Shown: positions 10,021-18,070 of the stretch, piece after piece
Position numbering within the stretch: position 1 is the first letter of the stretch
Layout: every line of letters starts with the position of its first letter
Assembly (NCBI GenBank): GCA_030150405.1
Contig: JASLFU010000041.1
Coordinates: forward strand, 1 to 48,244
Length of the DNA stretch: 48,244 nt
Source: Ignatzschineria sp.
GTDB lineage: Bacteria > Pseudomonadota > Gammaproteobacteria > Cardiobacteriales > Wohlfahrtiimonadaceae
Reading direction: 5' to 3'
Made by a program: the position numbers and the translations under genes
Notes under the pieces: model-generated
Databases searched by the model: none
Told to the model about the DNA's origin: nothing
Seen by the model: only the letters and a program-made list of their open reading frames with translations

Positions 10021-10374
10021 TTATTTACAACGGTAGACCAATGCTTCTACCGCTTGACCATTAAAACCCTGAAGATTCTCAGGAATATAGGCCTTCACAT
10101 AGATGCTCTCAATGGCTTGATAAACATCGATATTAAATGCTGGCGTCCCCCCGGAAATACGAGTCCCTCTATTCAGAGGGGATTCCTGAATTGCGCCTCC
10201 TAAACCCTGCCGAATACAGGAGAGATAACCCTCAACACTCTTCTCAGAGACAAGCTCTACATCTGGAGTATCTGCCTGTTGCGCACTCCCTTCAGATAGA
10301 TTTTCATTGTTGGCTGTACCCCCTGCACAACCCACTAAAAATAGCGTTCCCAGAAGAAGGCTTAACTTTTTCAT
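10021..10374 (-). CDS. Small lipoprotein of unknown function, mirror copy
   Basis: Identical copy of 37871-38224. It encodes a 117-aa protein with lipobox LVGC (Cys16) and two further cysteines (53 and 116). I do not recognise the family. Confidence 0.75.
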   Translation of the reverse strand: MKKLSLLLGTLFLVGCAGGTANNENLSEGSAQQADTPDVELVSEKSVEGYLSCIRQGLGGAIQESPLNRGTRISGGTPAFNIDVYQAIESIYVKAYIPENLQGFNGQAVEALVYRCK

Positions 10375-10423
10375 AAAATCTCCTATTTCTCTTTTATGAA
10401 CCTTAATCTATTGTAGGTCCTTT

Positions 10424-11254
10424 TTAATGATGAGCGGAACAATTTGGGTTTCGTTGATAGCGAAAACTCTGCCACTCATTATCTAGGGCATTATAGAGGC
10501 GTATATTGCCTGTAGTTAACCGCCCTATTCCTAATAAAAACTTTAAGGCTTCCTGTGCCTGTGTCACCCCAATAATATGCACCACTGGGGAAAAGACGCC
10601 AAATAGCGCACAATTTCCATCATCTGCACGATCCCCGGCAAAAAGGCACTCATAACACGCAGAAGACGCATCTCGAAAATCATACACCGTCAACTGCCCT
10701 TCAAAACGTACAGCAGAGCCGGAAATAAGCGGAATCTTTGCCTCGATACAAGCTCTATTTAGTGCCGTTCGTAACTCAAAATTATCGCTGCAATCTAAAA
10801 AACAATCGACCTTTTGGGCAATATCTAGCAACTCACTAAACCCCACTTTTTGATTAATAGCGTCGATCTGCACCTCTGGATTAAGCGCACTTAATAAAGC
10901 TTTAGCTTGCTCCGCCTTCGGCTTATCCAGATCTGCCATTTTATAAGCTGTTTGCCGGTGGAGATTCGATAGATCCACCGTATCAAAATCGATCAAGGTG
11001 ATTTTGCCAACTCCCGCCCCCACCAATAAAGGCAAGGCGGCCATTCCCAGCCCCCCACATCCGGCCACTGCAATATGGGCTGATTTTAATCTCAATTGCC
11101 CTTCAAGATCGAACTCTTTAAGCATAATATGCCGAGAATAGCGGAGGAGCTCATCATCCCTTAACATTTCTATGTCCGCGCTCTTCTCTAAATCAGAAGG
11201 GCGCTCTGTATAAGCATTCGCTTTAGATGGGGAATGATTATCATCCTTATGCAT
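10424..11254 (-). CDS. MoeB/ThiF/HesA-family adenylyltransferase, mirror copy
   Basis: Identical copy of 36991-37821. It encodes a 276-aa E1-like enzyme that activates the C-terminus of a small sulfur-carrier protein (MoaD or ThiS type), with GCGGLG at 65-70 and CYEC at 200-203. Confidence 0.85.
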   Translation of the reverse strand: MHKDDNHSPSKANAYTERPSDLEKSADIEMLRDDELLRYSRHIMLKEFDLEGQLRLKSAHIAVAGCGGLGMAALPLLVGAGVGKITLIDFDTVDLSNLHRQTAYKMADLDKPKAEQAKALLSALNPEVQIDAINQKVGFSELLDIAQKVDCFLDCSDNFELRTALNRACIEAKIPLISGSAVRFEGQLTVYDFRDASSACYECLFAGDRADDGNCALFGVFSPVVHIIGVTQAQEALKFLLGIGRLTTGNIRLYNALDNEWQSFRYQRNPNCSAHH

Positions 11255-11275
11255 ATATCCTCCTCTTTAGAGATC

Positions 11276-11314
11276 AAAAAGAGAAAAGGCGATAAGTGTT
11301 TACACCTATCGCCC
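11276..11314 (-). terminator. Rho-independent terminator after the second MliC-like gene
   Basis: Mirror of 36931-36969: hairpin GGCGATAGGTGT/ACACTTATCGCC followed by a T-rich tract, minus strand. Confidence 0.75.
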
Positions 11315-11335
11315 ATCCTCTATTTTAGGCAAAAT

Positions 11336-11677
11336 TTAACTTAAACGAAGACGGCAATGGAGCATCTGCCCTGTGCCAAGATCGATCTCCGCTTCATATT
11401 TTTTAAGGTTCTCTTTAACGGAAACGCCCGTCACAGGATCCCGATAGATACTTGTTTTCTTCTCACCTTCTCGAATTAAAGTATATCGCTCCCCGCTCTC
11501 CTTCTCTTCAAGCTCGCCCCCTGTAAAATCTGGCAGAAAATACATCGTAAAGTTGCTATTGGCCGGGCAACTATAGTGTGCGGTTAAGATGGTTGCCCCC
11601 GCCTTACGCTTCGGCTTGCCTAAGGAGCAACCGGTAACAACTAAGGCGACGATTGTTGCTAATACGATCTTCTTCAT
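11336..11677 (-). CDS. Second MliC-like lipoprotein, mirror copy
   Basis: Identical copy of 36568-36909. It encodes a 113-aa lipoprotein with lipobox VTGC (Cys17) and cysteines 37 and 108 spaced as in the MliC-like protein at 9618-9959. It is divergent from hslV. Confidence 0.65.
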   Translation of the reverse strand: MKKIVLATIVALVVTGCSLGKPKRKAGATILTAHYSCPANSNFTMYFLPDFTGGELEEKESGERYTLIREGEKKTSIYRDPVTGVSVKENLKKYEAEIDLGTGQMLHCRLRLS

Positions 11678-11744
11678 ATTTCACCTAAAAAATGATCATG
11701 CTTGGATTAAAAAGAGTCACCGCTAAAAAAAGAGCCGCGGGATT

Positions 11745-11772
11745 CTTGAATTTGCAAAATGAGTCCACATTA
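11745..11772 (+). promoter_or_regulatory. Sigma-32-type heat-shock promoter of hslVU
   Basis: CTTGAA (11745-11750), 14 bases, then CCACATTA (11765-11772) closely fits the RpoH consensus (CTTGAA, 13-15 bases, CCCCATNT). An overlapping sigma-70 reading (TTGAAT at 11747, TATACC at 11771) is possible. hslVU belongs to the heat-shock regulon in Escherichia coli, so the match is expected. The promoter lies inside the long open frame that begins at 11692, which rules out that upstream start for hslV. Confidence 0.7.
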
Positions 11773-11808
11773 TACCACTATCTAAGGACGAAATTTAAGG
11801 AGTTAATT

Positions 11809-12348
11809 GTGGAACAGTTTCGAGGAACCACCATCTGCGCCGTACGCCGGGGCAACGAAGTTGTGATTGGCGGTGATGGCCAAGTCTCTATGGGAAATAC
11901 CATTATGAAGGGCAATGCCCGGAAGGTTCGGAGACTTTATGACGGGAAAGTCATTGCAGGATTTGCAGGAGGCACAGCAGATGCTTTCACCCTCTTTGAG
12001 CGCTTTGAGGAGAAACTCAAAAAATATAGCGGAAACTTAACCCGCTCTGCTGTGGAGCTTGCTAAAGATTGGCGTACAGAACGCTCTTTGCGCAAACTCG
12101 AGGCTCTCTTAATTGTTGCTGATGAGACAGCTACTCTGGTGATCTCCGGCTTAGGGGATGTGATTGAGCCGGAGCATGATATCGCAACGATCGGTTCTGG
12201 GGGGATGTTTGCCCATAGTGCGGCCCTAGCCCTTATTGAAAATACCGATCTTCCGGCAGAAGATATTGTGCGTAAAAGCTTAGAGATCGCCGGCAACGTC
12301 TGTATTTATACCAACACCAATTTAACTATTGAAAAATTAAGCTTTTAA
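11809..12348 (+). CDS. hslV: HslV (ClpQ), proteolytic subunit of the HslUV protease
   Basis: HslV is the threonine peptidase that forms the double-hexameric core of the cytoplasmic HslUV protease and degrades proteins unfolded by HslU. The start chosen is GTG behind AAGGAG, giving 179 aa (Escherichia coli 176). The open frame runs up to an ATG at 11692, but that would place the start before the heat-shock promoter at 11745-11772. The N-terminus reads MEQFRG-TTICAVRRGN, so the active Thr7 must be exposed by removal of a six-residue leader, as in many HslV proteins outside the enterics. The core IGGDGQVSMGN, MKGNARKVRRL and IAGFAGGTADAFTLFE is highly conserved. hslU follows after 98 bases, presumably on the same mRNA. 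Confidence 0.96.
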   Translation: MEQFRGTTICAVRRGNEVVIGGDGQVSMGNTIMKGNARKVRRLYDGKVIAGFAGGTADAFTLFERFEEKLKKYSGNLTRSAVELAKDWRTERSLRKLEALLIVADETATLVISGLGDVIEPEHDIATIGSGGMFAHSAALALIENTDLPAEDIVRKSLEIAGNVCIYTNTNLTIEKLSF

Positions 12349-12446
12349 GCAGCAATGACCAAGGTTAGCGATATTATCTTAAATATCTATCGTGAAAATT
12401 CACTATTAAAATCAGCTGCCCAATAGCGTACAGAAAGGAATATTTT

Positions 12447-13787
12447 ATGAGTTCAATGACCCCAAGAGAAATTGTTCAAGAACTTGATCGTTATATTATT
12501 GGCCAAGATGAGGCTAAACGCTCCGTCGCCATTGCTCTGCGTAACCGTTGGAGACGCCAGCAAGTTGAGAGCGAAATGCGCAAAGAGATTACGCCCAAAA
12601 ATATCTTAATGATCGGGCCAACAGGTGTAGGTAAAACAGAGATTGCCCGCCGCTTAGCGACCTTAGCAAATGCTCCCTTTATTAAGGTGGAAGCGACTAA
12701 ATTTACCGAAGTCGGTTATGTAGGACGCGAAGTAGATTCAATCATTCGGGATTTAGTGGAGGCCTCGGTAAAACAGGTTCGAGAGCAGATGATTAAAGAG
12801 GCGCATCCAAAAGCAGAAGAGGCCGCTATTGAGCGAGTTTTAGACGCTATTCTTCCACCTCCTAAAACAGTAGGTTTTGCGAATGAACCTAATGCCCCCT
12901 CTACTGAAAATTCAAGCACGCGCCAGAAATTCCGCGAAAAGATTATCCGTGGCGAAATGGATGATAAAGAGATCGATATTGAGGTCTCAAGCAGTGGCCC
13001 TGGAGTTAATATTATGACCCCTCCCGGCATGGAAGAGATGGCCGATCAGCTTCAATCTCTCTTCAGTCAAACTGCGCTTGAACAGAAAAAGAGCAAAAAA
13101 ATGAAGATCAAAGATGCTCTTAAAGTCGTGCAAAATGAGGAGGCGGCGCGCTTAATTAATGAGGAAGAAGCAAAACAGAAAGCGATCGAGGTGGCAGAAA
13201 ATCAAGGAATTGTCTTTATCGATGAGATTGATAAAGTCTGTCGCAAAGGGGAAACCTCTGGCGCCGATGTCTCTCGTGAAGGAGTTCAGCGTGATCTTCT
13301 CCCGCTTATTGAAGGATGTACTGTCTCCACCAAATATGGGGCAATTAAAACGGACCATATTCTCTTTATTACATCGGGTGCGTTCCATTTAGCAAAGCCT
13401 TCAGATCTTATCCCTGAGTTGCAGGGGCGCTTGCCGATTCGTGTAGAGCTAAAATCGCTCAATGCAGATGATTTTTATCGAATCTTAACAGAGCCCTCTT
13501 CAGCGCTTATTAAGCAATATAAAGCGCTTCTAAAAACGGAAGGTGTGGATTTAATATTTGAAGATGATGCCCTTCATGAGATTGCGAATATGGCCTTTAC
13601 AGTGAATGAAAAGACCGAAAATATCGGGGCTCGCCGTCTGCATACCATTTTAGAACGCTTACTTGAAGAGGTCTCCTTTAGCGCCGCAGATCGCGCGGGA
13701 GAGAGCGTGACGATTACGAAAGAGTATGTACAAAATGAGCTTGGTGAATTAACGCAAGATGAGGATCTTAGCCGCTTTATTCTTTAA
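12447..13787 (+). CDS. hslU: HslU (ClpY), ATPase subunit of the HslUV protease
   Basis: HslU is the AAA+ unfoldase that recognises substrates and threads them into HslV. The protein is 446 aa (Escherichia coli 443). Walker A GPTGVGKT lies at 57-64, the pore loop GYVG at 90-93, the inserted I domain at about 110-240, Walker B IVFIDE at 255-260 and the sensor-2 region NIGARRLHT near the C-terminus. The last residues EDLSRFIL match the tail that docks into HslV and activates it, so the HslUV pair looks fully functional. An AAGGAA element precedes the ATG. It is the second gene of the hslVU operon and is followed by tandem hairpins and a terminator. Confidence 0.97.
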   Translation: MSSMTPREIVQELDRYIIGQDEAKRSVAIALRNRWRRQQVESEMRKEITPKNILMIGPTGVGKTEIARRLATLANAPFIKVEATKFTEVGYVGREVDSIIRDLVEASVKQVREQMIKEAHPKAEEAAIERVLDAILPPPKTVGFANEPNAPSTENSSTRQKFREKIIRGEMDDKEIDIEVSSSGPGVNIMTPPGMEEMADQLQSLFSQTALEQKKSKKMKIKDALKVVQNEEAARLINEEEAKQKAIEVAENQGIVFIDEIDKVCRKGETSGADVSREGVQRDLLPLIEGCTVSTKYGAIKTDHILFITSGAFHLAKPSDLIPELQGRLPIRVELKSLNADDFYRILTEPSSALIKQYKALLKTEGVDLIFEDDALHEIANMAFTVNEKTENIGARRLHTILERLLEEVSFSAADRAGESVTITKEYVQNELGELTQDEDLSRFIL

Positions 13788-13804
13788 GACGACTCTTTAA
13801 CTTT

Positions 13805-13881
13805 ACGCTTTAACTAATAAGCGTATAGAACCGTTTAAGTAGCGACTTCCTCCTTACCCCCTCCCAACTGTCGCTACTTAA
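13805..13881 (+). other. Two tandem hairpins in the hslU 3' region
   Basis: A 6-bp hairpin (ACGCTT 13805-13810 with AAGCGT 13819-13824) is followed by a perfect 12-bp stem (TTAAGTAGCGAC 13835-13846 with GTCGCTACTTAA 13870-13881). The second stem encloses a 23-base loop that is almost all pyrimidine. Neither hairpin has a T run, so they are not simple terminators. They may protect the 3' end of hslVU mRNA or be part of a 3'-derived small RNA; the function is unknown. Confidence 0.55.
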
Positions 13882-13884
13882 GGT

Positions 13885-13964
13885 CGCCCTGTTAATGGTG
13901 GCTCAAAGCTATTTCCCCCTATATAAATAGCGAGATGAGCCTAATATTAACGGGGCGTTTTTAT
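13885..13964 (+). terminator. Large rho-independent terminator of hslVU
   Basis: A long imperfect stem pairs 13885-13904 (CGCCCTGTTAAT...GGCTC) with 13937-13957 (GAGCC...ATTAACGGGGCG). An inner GCTATTT/AAATAGC stem sits inside and TTTTT follows at 13958. The stem plus T tract is a classic terminator between hslU and cca. Confidence 0.75.
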
Positions 13965-14071
13965 AAGCGAACGAGAAGAATTCTCAAAAAGCATTATAAT
14001 AAGAGACTTTAAATTAAAGCTGTAAGGCTTCCCTTCCTGAAATCCTCTTCCCTACCTCAACTGGAGAATAT

Positions 14072-15310
14072 ATGACGCACTACACGATCTATCTTGTTGG
14101 CGGCGCAGTTCGCGATAAAATTCTGGGACACCCCTACCACGAACAGGATTGGGTGGTCGTCGGCGCAACCCCCGAGATAATGTTAAGCGAGGGATATCTT
14201 CAAGTCGGGAAAGATTTTCCTGTCTTTCTCCATCCTGAAAGTAAAGAGGAGTATGCACTTGCCCGTGCTGAGCGTAAAGTAGCTGCCGGCTATCATGGTT
14301 TTGATATTGATGCTGCCCCGACCATCACCTTAGAAGAGGATCTTCTTCGCCGAGATCTAACCATCAATGCAATTGCAGAAGATCATAACGGGGAGATTAT
14401 CGATCCTTACGGTGGAGTGCAGGATATCCACAACCGTATTTTACGCCACGTCAGCCCCGCCTTTGTAGAAGATCCTGTACGGGTGCTTCGTCTTGCGAGA
14501 TTTTATGCTCGTTACGCCCCCTATGGTTTTACCATCGCCGATGAGACTAAGGCCCTCTGCCTAGAGATGGCGAACTTAGGGGAGCTCGATGCCCTTGTGC
14601 CAGAGCGTATCTTCAACGAGCTCCAAAAAGCGCTCTCCGAAAAATCACCCCAGCTCTTTTTTGTTGCCTTACGAGAACTTGGCGCTTTAGAGATTCTCTT
14701 CCCAGAATTAGAGGCTCTATTTGGTGTTCCCCAAACGGCTAAATATCATCCTGAGATCGACTCTGGCGTTCATACCTTAATGGCACTTGAACAAGCGGCG
14801 AAAATTACCACAGATCTTCCAACCCGCTTCTCCGTACTCTGCCACGATTTTGGTAAAGCCGTCACCCCGGTTAAAGAGTGGCCAAGCCATAAACTCCATG
14901 AGATTCGGGGCGTCCCTATTGTGGAGGCTTTTTGCAAGCGGCTAAAAGTCCCCAATGAATATCGGGATATTGCCCTTAAAATTACGGAGCATCATCTCTT
15001 AATGCATAAGATGTTTGAGCTAAGACCGAAAACAGTCTTAAAGCTACTTAAACAGCTCGACGCTCTGCGTAACCCCCATAAATTAGTGCAGTTTGTGGAT
15101 GCCTGTAAAGCAGATGCAAGAGGACGCCTCCATTTTGAGAATAGAGATTATCCACAAAGAGAATATCTCTTAACAATCGCGCAAGAAGTTGCTAATATTG
15201 ATGCTCGTTCGGTGATTGATGGGGTTGAGCCCAAAGAGATTCCCCAAAAAATCGAAGAGGCTCAACTAAAAGTGATTGCAAAAGTGAATAAAGATTATCC
15301 GCGCAATTGA
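14072..15310 (+). CDS. cca: CCA tRNA nucleotidyltransferase with HD domain
   Basis: Class II CCA-adding enzyme, which builds and repairs the 3' CCA end of tRNAs in the cytoplasm. It is 412 aa, the same length as Escherichia coli Cca, and collinear with it: LVGGAVRDKILG at 8-19, RRDLTINA in the palm and neck, EDPVRVLRLARF in the tRNA-binding region and a C-terminal HD phosphohydrolase domain (CHDFGK). The catalytic carboxylate pair reads Glu24-x-Asp26 where the Escherichia coli enzyme has Asp21-x-Asp23, an unusual but conservative change. A TATAAT at 13995-14000 is a possible -10 box. Its stop codon lies within the -35 of the tRNA promoter, fitting a location next to tRNA genes. Confidence 0.96.
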   Translation: MTHYTIYLVGGAVRDKILGHPYHEQDWVVVGATPEIMLSEGYLQVGKDFPVFLHPESKEEYALARAERKVAAGYHGFDIDAAPTITLEEDLLRRDLTINAIAEDHNGEIIDPYGGVQDIHNRILRHVSPAFVEDPVRVLRLARFYARYAPYGFTIADETKALCLEMANLGELDALVPERIFNELQKALSEKSPQLFFVALRELGALEILFPELEALFGVPQTAKYHPEIDSGVHTLMALEQAAKITTDLPTRFSVLCHDFGKAVTPVKEWPSHKLHEIRGVPIVEAFCKRLKVPNEYRDIALKITEHHLLMHKMFELRPKTVLKLLKQLDALRNPHKLVQFVDACKADARGRLHFENRDYPQREYLLTIAQEVANIDARSVIDGVEPKEIPQKIEEAQLKVIAKVNKDYPRN

Positions 15311-15335
15311 CACCTTTCAATAACCAACGTATGAT
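15307..15335 (+). promoter_or_regulatory. Consensus sigma-70 promoter of the tRNA cluster
   Basis: TTGACA (15307-15312), 17 bases, TATGAT (15330-15335): a near-perfect promoter about 35 bases before tRNA-Pro. The -35 overlaps the cca stop codon. Confidence 0.8.
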
Positions 15336-15369
15336 ACACTTCTTTCTTGGAAAGCAAGATTAAAAATTT

Positions 15370-15446
<77 letters not shown>

Positions 15447-15481
15447 ATTTTTAAATTCAAATGCAGCCCTAAGTGTTTAAA

Positions 15482-15558
15482 GCGCTCGTAGCTCATCTGG
15501 ATAGAGCATCGGCCTTCTAAGCCGAGGGTAGCAGGTTCGAGTCCTGCCGAGCGCGCCA
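15482..15558 (+). tRNA. tRNA-Arg (TCT)
   Basis: 77 bases with encoded CCA. The acceptor stem GCGCTCG pairs with CGAGCGC, the anticodon stem TCGGC/GCCGA holds loop CTTCTAA (TCT), and the T loop has GGTTCGAGTCC. It lies 35 bases after tRNA-Pro and is likely co-transcribed. Confidence 0.95.
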
Positions 15559-15597
15559 CTCACCTGCAGAGTTTTCAAGAAAAGAGTCACTAATTAT

Positions 15598-15674
15598 GGT
15601 GAGCGTAGCTCAGTTGGTAGAGCCCCGGATTGTGATTCCGGTCGTCGCGGGTTCAAGTCCCGTCGTTCACCCCA
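15598..15674 (+). tRNA. tRNA-His (GTG)
   Basis: 77 bases with encoded CCA, including the extra 5' G(-1) that marks tRNA-His, paired with C73. The anticodon loop TTGTGAT gives GTG and the T loop is GGTTCAAGTCC. It is the last gene of the cluster. Confidence 0.95.
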
Positions 15675-15727
15675 TTTACCTTCCCTTTTAAAGCTTAAAT
15701 TAGAATAAAAGAGAAGTTAAAAAAGGC

Positions 15728-15760
15728 ACTTCAAAGACATTAAGTTTTTGAAGTTTTTTT
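15728..15760 (+). terminator. Rho-independent terminator of the tRNA cluster
   Basis: Stem ACTTCAAA (15728-15735) pairs with TTTGAAGT (15747-15754) and runs into seven Ts. The outer bases AGGCA/TGCCT can extend the stem. Confidence 0.8.
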
Positions 15761-16226
15761 ATGCCTAACAATAGATGATAAAACTGAAGGCGCTCCCTCT
15801 CCTCTATTAAAATCTACTTCTCTACTCCTGCCCTAAGCTGAGCTTAAAATATTGATCTATATCAGCGAACTCTAAATATTTCCCTCATTAAACAACTGCT
15901 TTTTATGCAAAACAGCGTTATTTTAAATAAAAATGGTTGAAAGTATTCCCTCTATCAAGTTTCGCAATCTCTCAAACAGCCGATAAAACAGGGCGAAACC
16001 CACTTCCTATACTCTATTCATTTAAAAGTCAGTTATCTGTTTTGTAAAACAAAGCGGCTATGCTATTGTCTATCTGAATGCTAGCGAGAAAATAATCTTT
16101 CTACTCTCTACACAAAATAGAGGCTAGCTGATAAATGACGCCAATAGAAATCTAAACTTAGCGACGCTAAAGCATAAAAAATAGATTCAACATAGGCGTA
16201 CCATCAAAACTAATCGAGGGTTTACT
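15761..16226 (+). promoter_or_regulatory. Long regulatory region upstream of dctPQM
   Basis: 466 bases without a gene. It holds TTGATCTATATCAG at 15852-15865 (FNR/ANR-like, one mismatch to TTGAT-N4-ATCAA), the palindrome TGTTTTGTAAAACA at 16038-16051 and a second palindrome, TTAGCGACGCTAA, at 16158-16170. A possible -10 TATGCT lies at 16059-16064. A GAGGG ribosome binding site precedes dctP. Which sites are used, and by which regulator, cannot be told from sequence. Confidence 0.45.
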
Positions 16227-17222
16227 ATGAAAAAATTATTCACAAAACTCACCTCTGCCCTTCTTCTTGCATCGACTATGATGTTTGGCAGTGCACAGGC
16301 TGAAGAGCCTATTGTTATCAAATTTTCTCACGTAGTTGCGGACTACACCCCTAAAGGGCAAGGCGCACTAATGTTTAAAGAGTTGGCCGAAGAGCGACTC
16401 AATGGCCGAGTAAAAGTGGAGGTATATCCTAACTCTTCACTCTTTGGCGATGGCCGCGAGATGGAGGCACTTCTTTTAGGGGATGTTCATATTCTTGCCC
16501 CCTCTTTAGCGAAATTTGAGTATTACACTAAAAAGATTCAGCTCTTTGATCTACCCTTCCTCTTTGATGATATGGCGGCGCTCGATCGCTTCCAAGCAAG
16601 CCCCGAAGGTCGCTCTCTCTTTACCAGTATGGAAGATAAAGGCATCACCGGCCTTGCCTATTGGCACAATGGGCTCAAACAGCTCTCCTCCAATAAGCCC
16701 CTGCGTCTTCCTAAAGATGCTCGCGGTCTCAAATTCCGCGTACAAGCCTCTGCTGTTTTAGAAGAGCAATTTAAAGCGGTTCGAGCGAATCCCCGCAAAA
16801 TTGCCTTTGCAGAGATGTATCAAGCTCTACAAACAGGCGTAGCTAATGGTGCAGAAAACCCCTACACCAACATCTACTCGCAAAAGATTCATGAAGTACA
16901 GAAATATGTAACAGAATCGAACCACGGTACGCTCGACTATATGGTTATCACCAATACGAAGTTTTGGAACGGCCTTCCTGAAGATATTCGCGAAGAGCTG
17001 ACCAATATTCTTGCGGAAGTGACGGTGCATGTAAATAACATGGCGGATGAGCTTAACCAACGTGATAAACAGCGCATTGCTGAATCAGGTACAGAGATCA
17101 TCACCCTCACACCTGAAGAGCGTGAAGAGTGGCGTAAAGCGATGCGCCCTGTCTGGAAGATGTTTGAAGATGAGATCGGCAAAGACCTTATTGAGGCAGC
17201 TGTTCGCTCAAATGAGCAGTAA
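16227..17222 (+). CDS. dctP: DctP, periplasmic C4-dicarboxylate-binding protein of a TRAP transporter
   Basis: Solute receptor of a tripartite ATP-independent periplasmic transporter that captures C4-dicarboxylates (succinate, fumarate, malate) and delivers them to DctQM. It is 331 aa with a signal peptide cleaved after ...GSAQA (residue 25). The mature region, with FSHVVADYTPKGQGA, EVYPNSSLFGDGREMEALLLGD, LPFLFDD and YWHNGLKQLSSNKPLR, follows Pseudomonas aeruginosa DctP almost residue for residue as I remember it. Arg171 in LKFRVQAS is the conserved carboxylate-binding arginine. dctQ and dctM follow, with a strong hairpin in between (17316-17346). This makes the C4-dicarboxylate assignment firmer than for a generic TRAP receptor. 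Confidence 0.93.
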   Translation: MKKLFTKLTSALLLASTMMFGSAQAEEPIVIKFSHVVADYTPKGQGALMFKELAEERLNGRVKVEVYPNSSLFGDGREMEALLLGDVHILAPSLAKFEYYTKKIQLFDLPFLFDDMAALDRFQASPEGRSLFTSMEDKGITGLAYWHNGLKQLSSNKPLRLPKDARGLKFRVQASAVLEEQFKAVRANPRKIAFAEMYQALQTGVANGAENPYTNIYSQKIHEVQKYVTESNHGTLDYMVITNTKFWNGLPEDIREELTNILAEVTVHVNNMADELNQRDKQRIAESGTEIITLTPEEREEWRKAMRPVWKMFEDEIGKDLIEAAVRSNEQ

Positions 17223-17315
17223 TCTCCAGCTTTATGGGTAACCTTTACGGATAACTCTAAAGGGCGCACTTTCTTGCAACTTATCAAAGAGTCGCCCTGA
17301 TAATTTTAAATCACC

Positions 17316-17346
17316 AAGACCCTTCTCCCGGAAGGGTCTTTCCTTT
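17316..17346 (+). terminator. Intercistronic terminator or attenuator between dctP and dctQ
   Basis: Perfect 10-bp stem AAGACCCTTC (17316-17325) with GAAGGGTCTT (17331-17340), 5-base loop, then TCCTTT. A partial terminator here would lower dctQM relative to the abundant receptor dctP. It could also act as a 3' stabiliser of dctP mRNA. Confidence 0.7.
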
Positions 17347-17419
17347 AGACCTTAACCTTTTACGTTTTAAGCCCCTCTTAAAACTATTTTCAAGTTCCCT
17401 ATTTCGATGAGGACGAACT

Positions 17420-18070
17420 ATGTTCATAAAGATTTATAAGCGCTTAGATCTGCTTTGGCAAAAGACAGAGCGAGTCATGACTATCGCTATCTTATCGGCG
17501 ATGACGCTACTCACCTTTGCTTATACGATGCTCAATAACTTCTACTCCTTCTTCTACTGGCTCGGCGATACCTTTCCCGCTGGCGAAGAGTTTTTTTATA
17601 ACGTCGGCGATCTACTTTTAGATGGCACTTATGCTATGACCTGGGCCAATGCCTTTAGTATGGCCTGCTTTGCATGGCTCATTTTTTTCTGCATGTCTTA
17701 TGGTGTGCGCATTGGGGGGCATATTGGAGTAGATGCCTTAATTAAGAAATTTAACACTCCCACACAACGCTTTTTTGCCTATGTAGGTCTTGGCGTCTGC
17801 TTAACTTATGCTGCAATTATGATGGTTGCGAGCTTTGAGTGGGTCTATCGTTTTTATGAATTAAAAACCGAAGCAGAAGATCTCTACCAACTAGGGATCT
17901 TAAAGTGGCATATCACCATTATGGTGCCGATCGGCTTTGCACTCATGATTCTGCGCTACCTTGAGATTGGCTATAAAATTTTCACCCACCAGCAAGATAC
18001 TCTCGGCCTTGCCGATGAGGCAAAAGATGCCGTGGAAGATGTTGGATTAGTTGAGGGAGGCGCAAAGTAA
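17420..18070 (+). CDS. dctQ: DctQ, small membrane subunit of the C4-dicarboxylate TRAP transporter
   Basis: 216-aa inner-membrane protein with four predicted membrane segments (about residues 18-40, 70-98, 114-137 and 157-180), as expected for the DctQ subunit. This subunit docks the receptor DctP and scaffolds the DctM channel. The region MSYGVRIGGHIGVD before the third segment is the typical DctQ signature. The C-terminus is a short charged tail. GAGGA precedes the ATG, and the stop codon TAA is followed immediately by the ATG of dctM, so translation of the two is coupled. Confidence 0.92.
   Translation: MFIKIYKRLDLLWQKTERVMTIAILSAMTLLTFAYTMLNNFYSFFYWLGDTFPAGEEFFYNVGDLLLDGTYAMTWANAFSMACFAWLIFFCMSYGVRIGGHIGVDALIKKFNTPTQRFFAYVGLGVCLTYAAIMMVASFEWVYRFYELKTEAEDLYQLGILKWHITIMVPIGFALMILRYLEIGYKIFTHQQDTLGLADEAKDAVEDVGLVEGGAK

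Noticed and set aside
11692..11808. Upstream ATG extension of hslV
   Set aside because: It precedes the heat-shock promoter and adds residues absent from the family.
12355..12426. A 23-codon open frame between hslV and hslU
   Set aside because: No clear ribosome binding site or known family; it may be chance.
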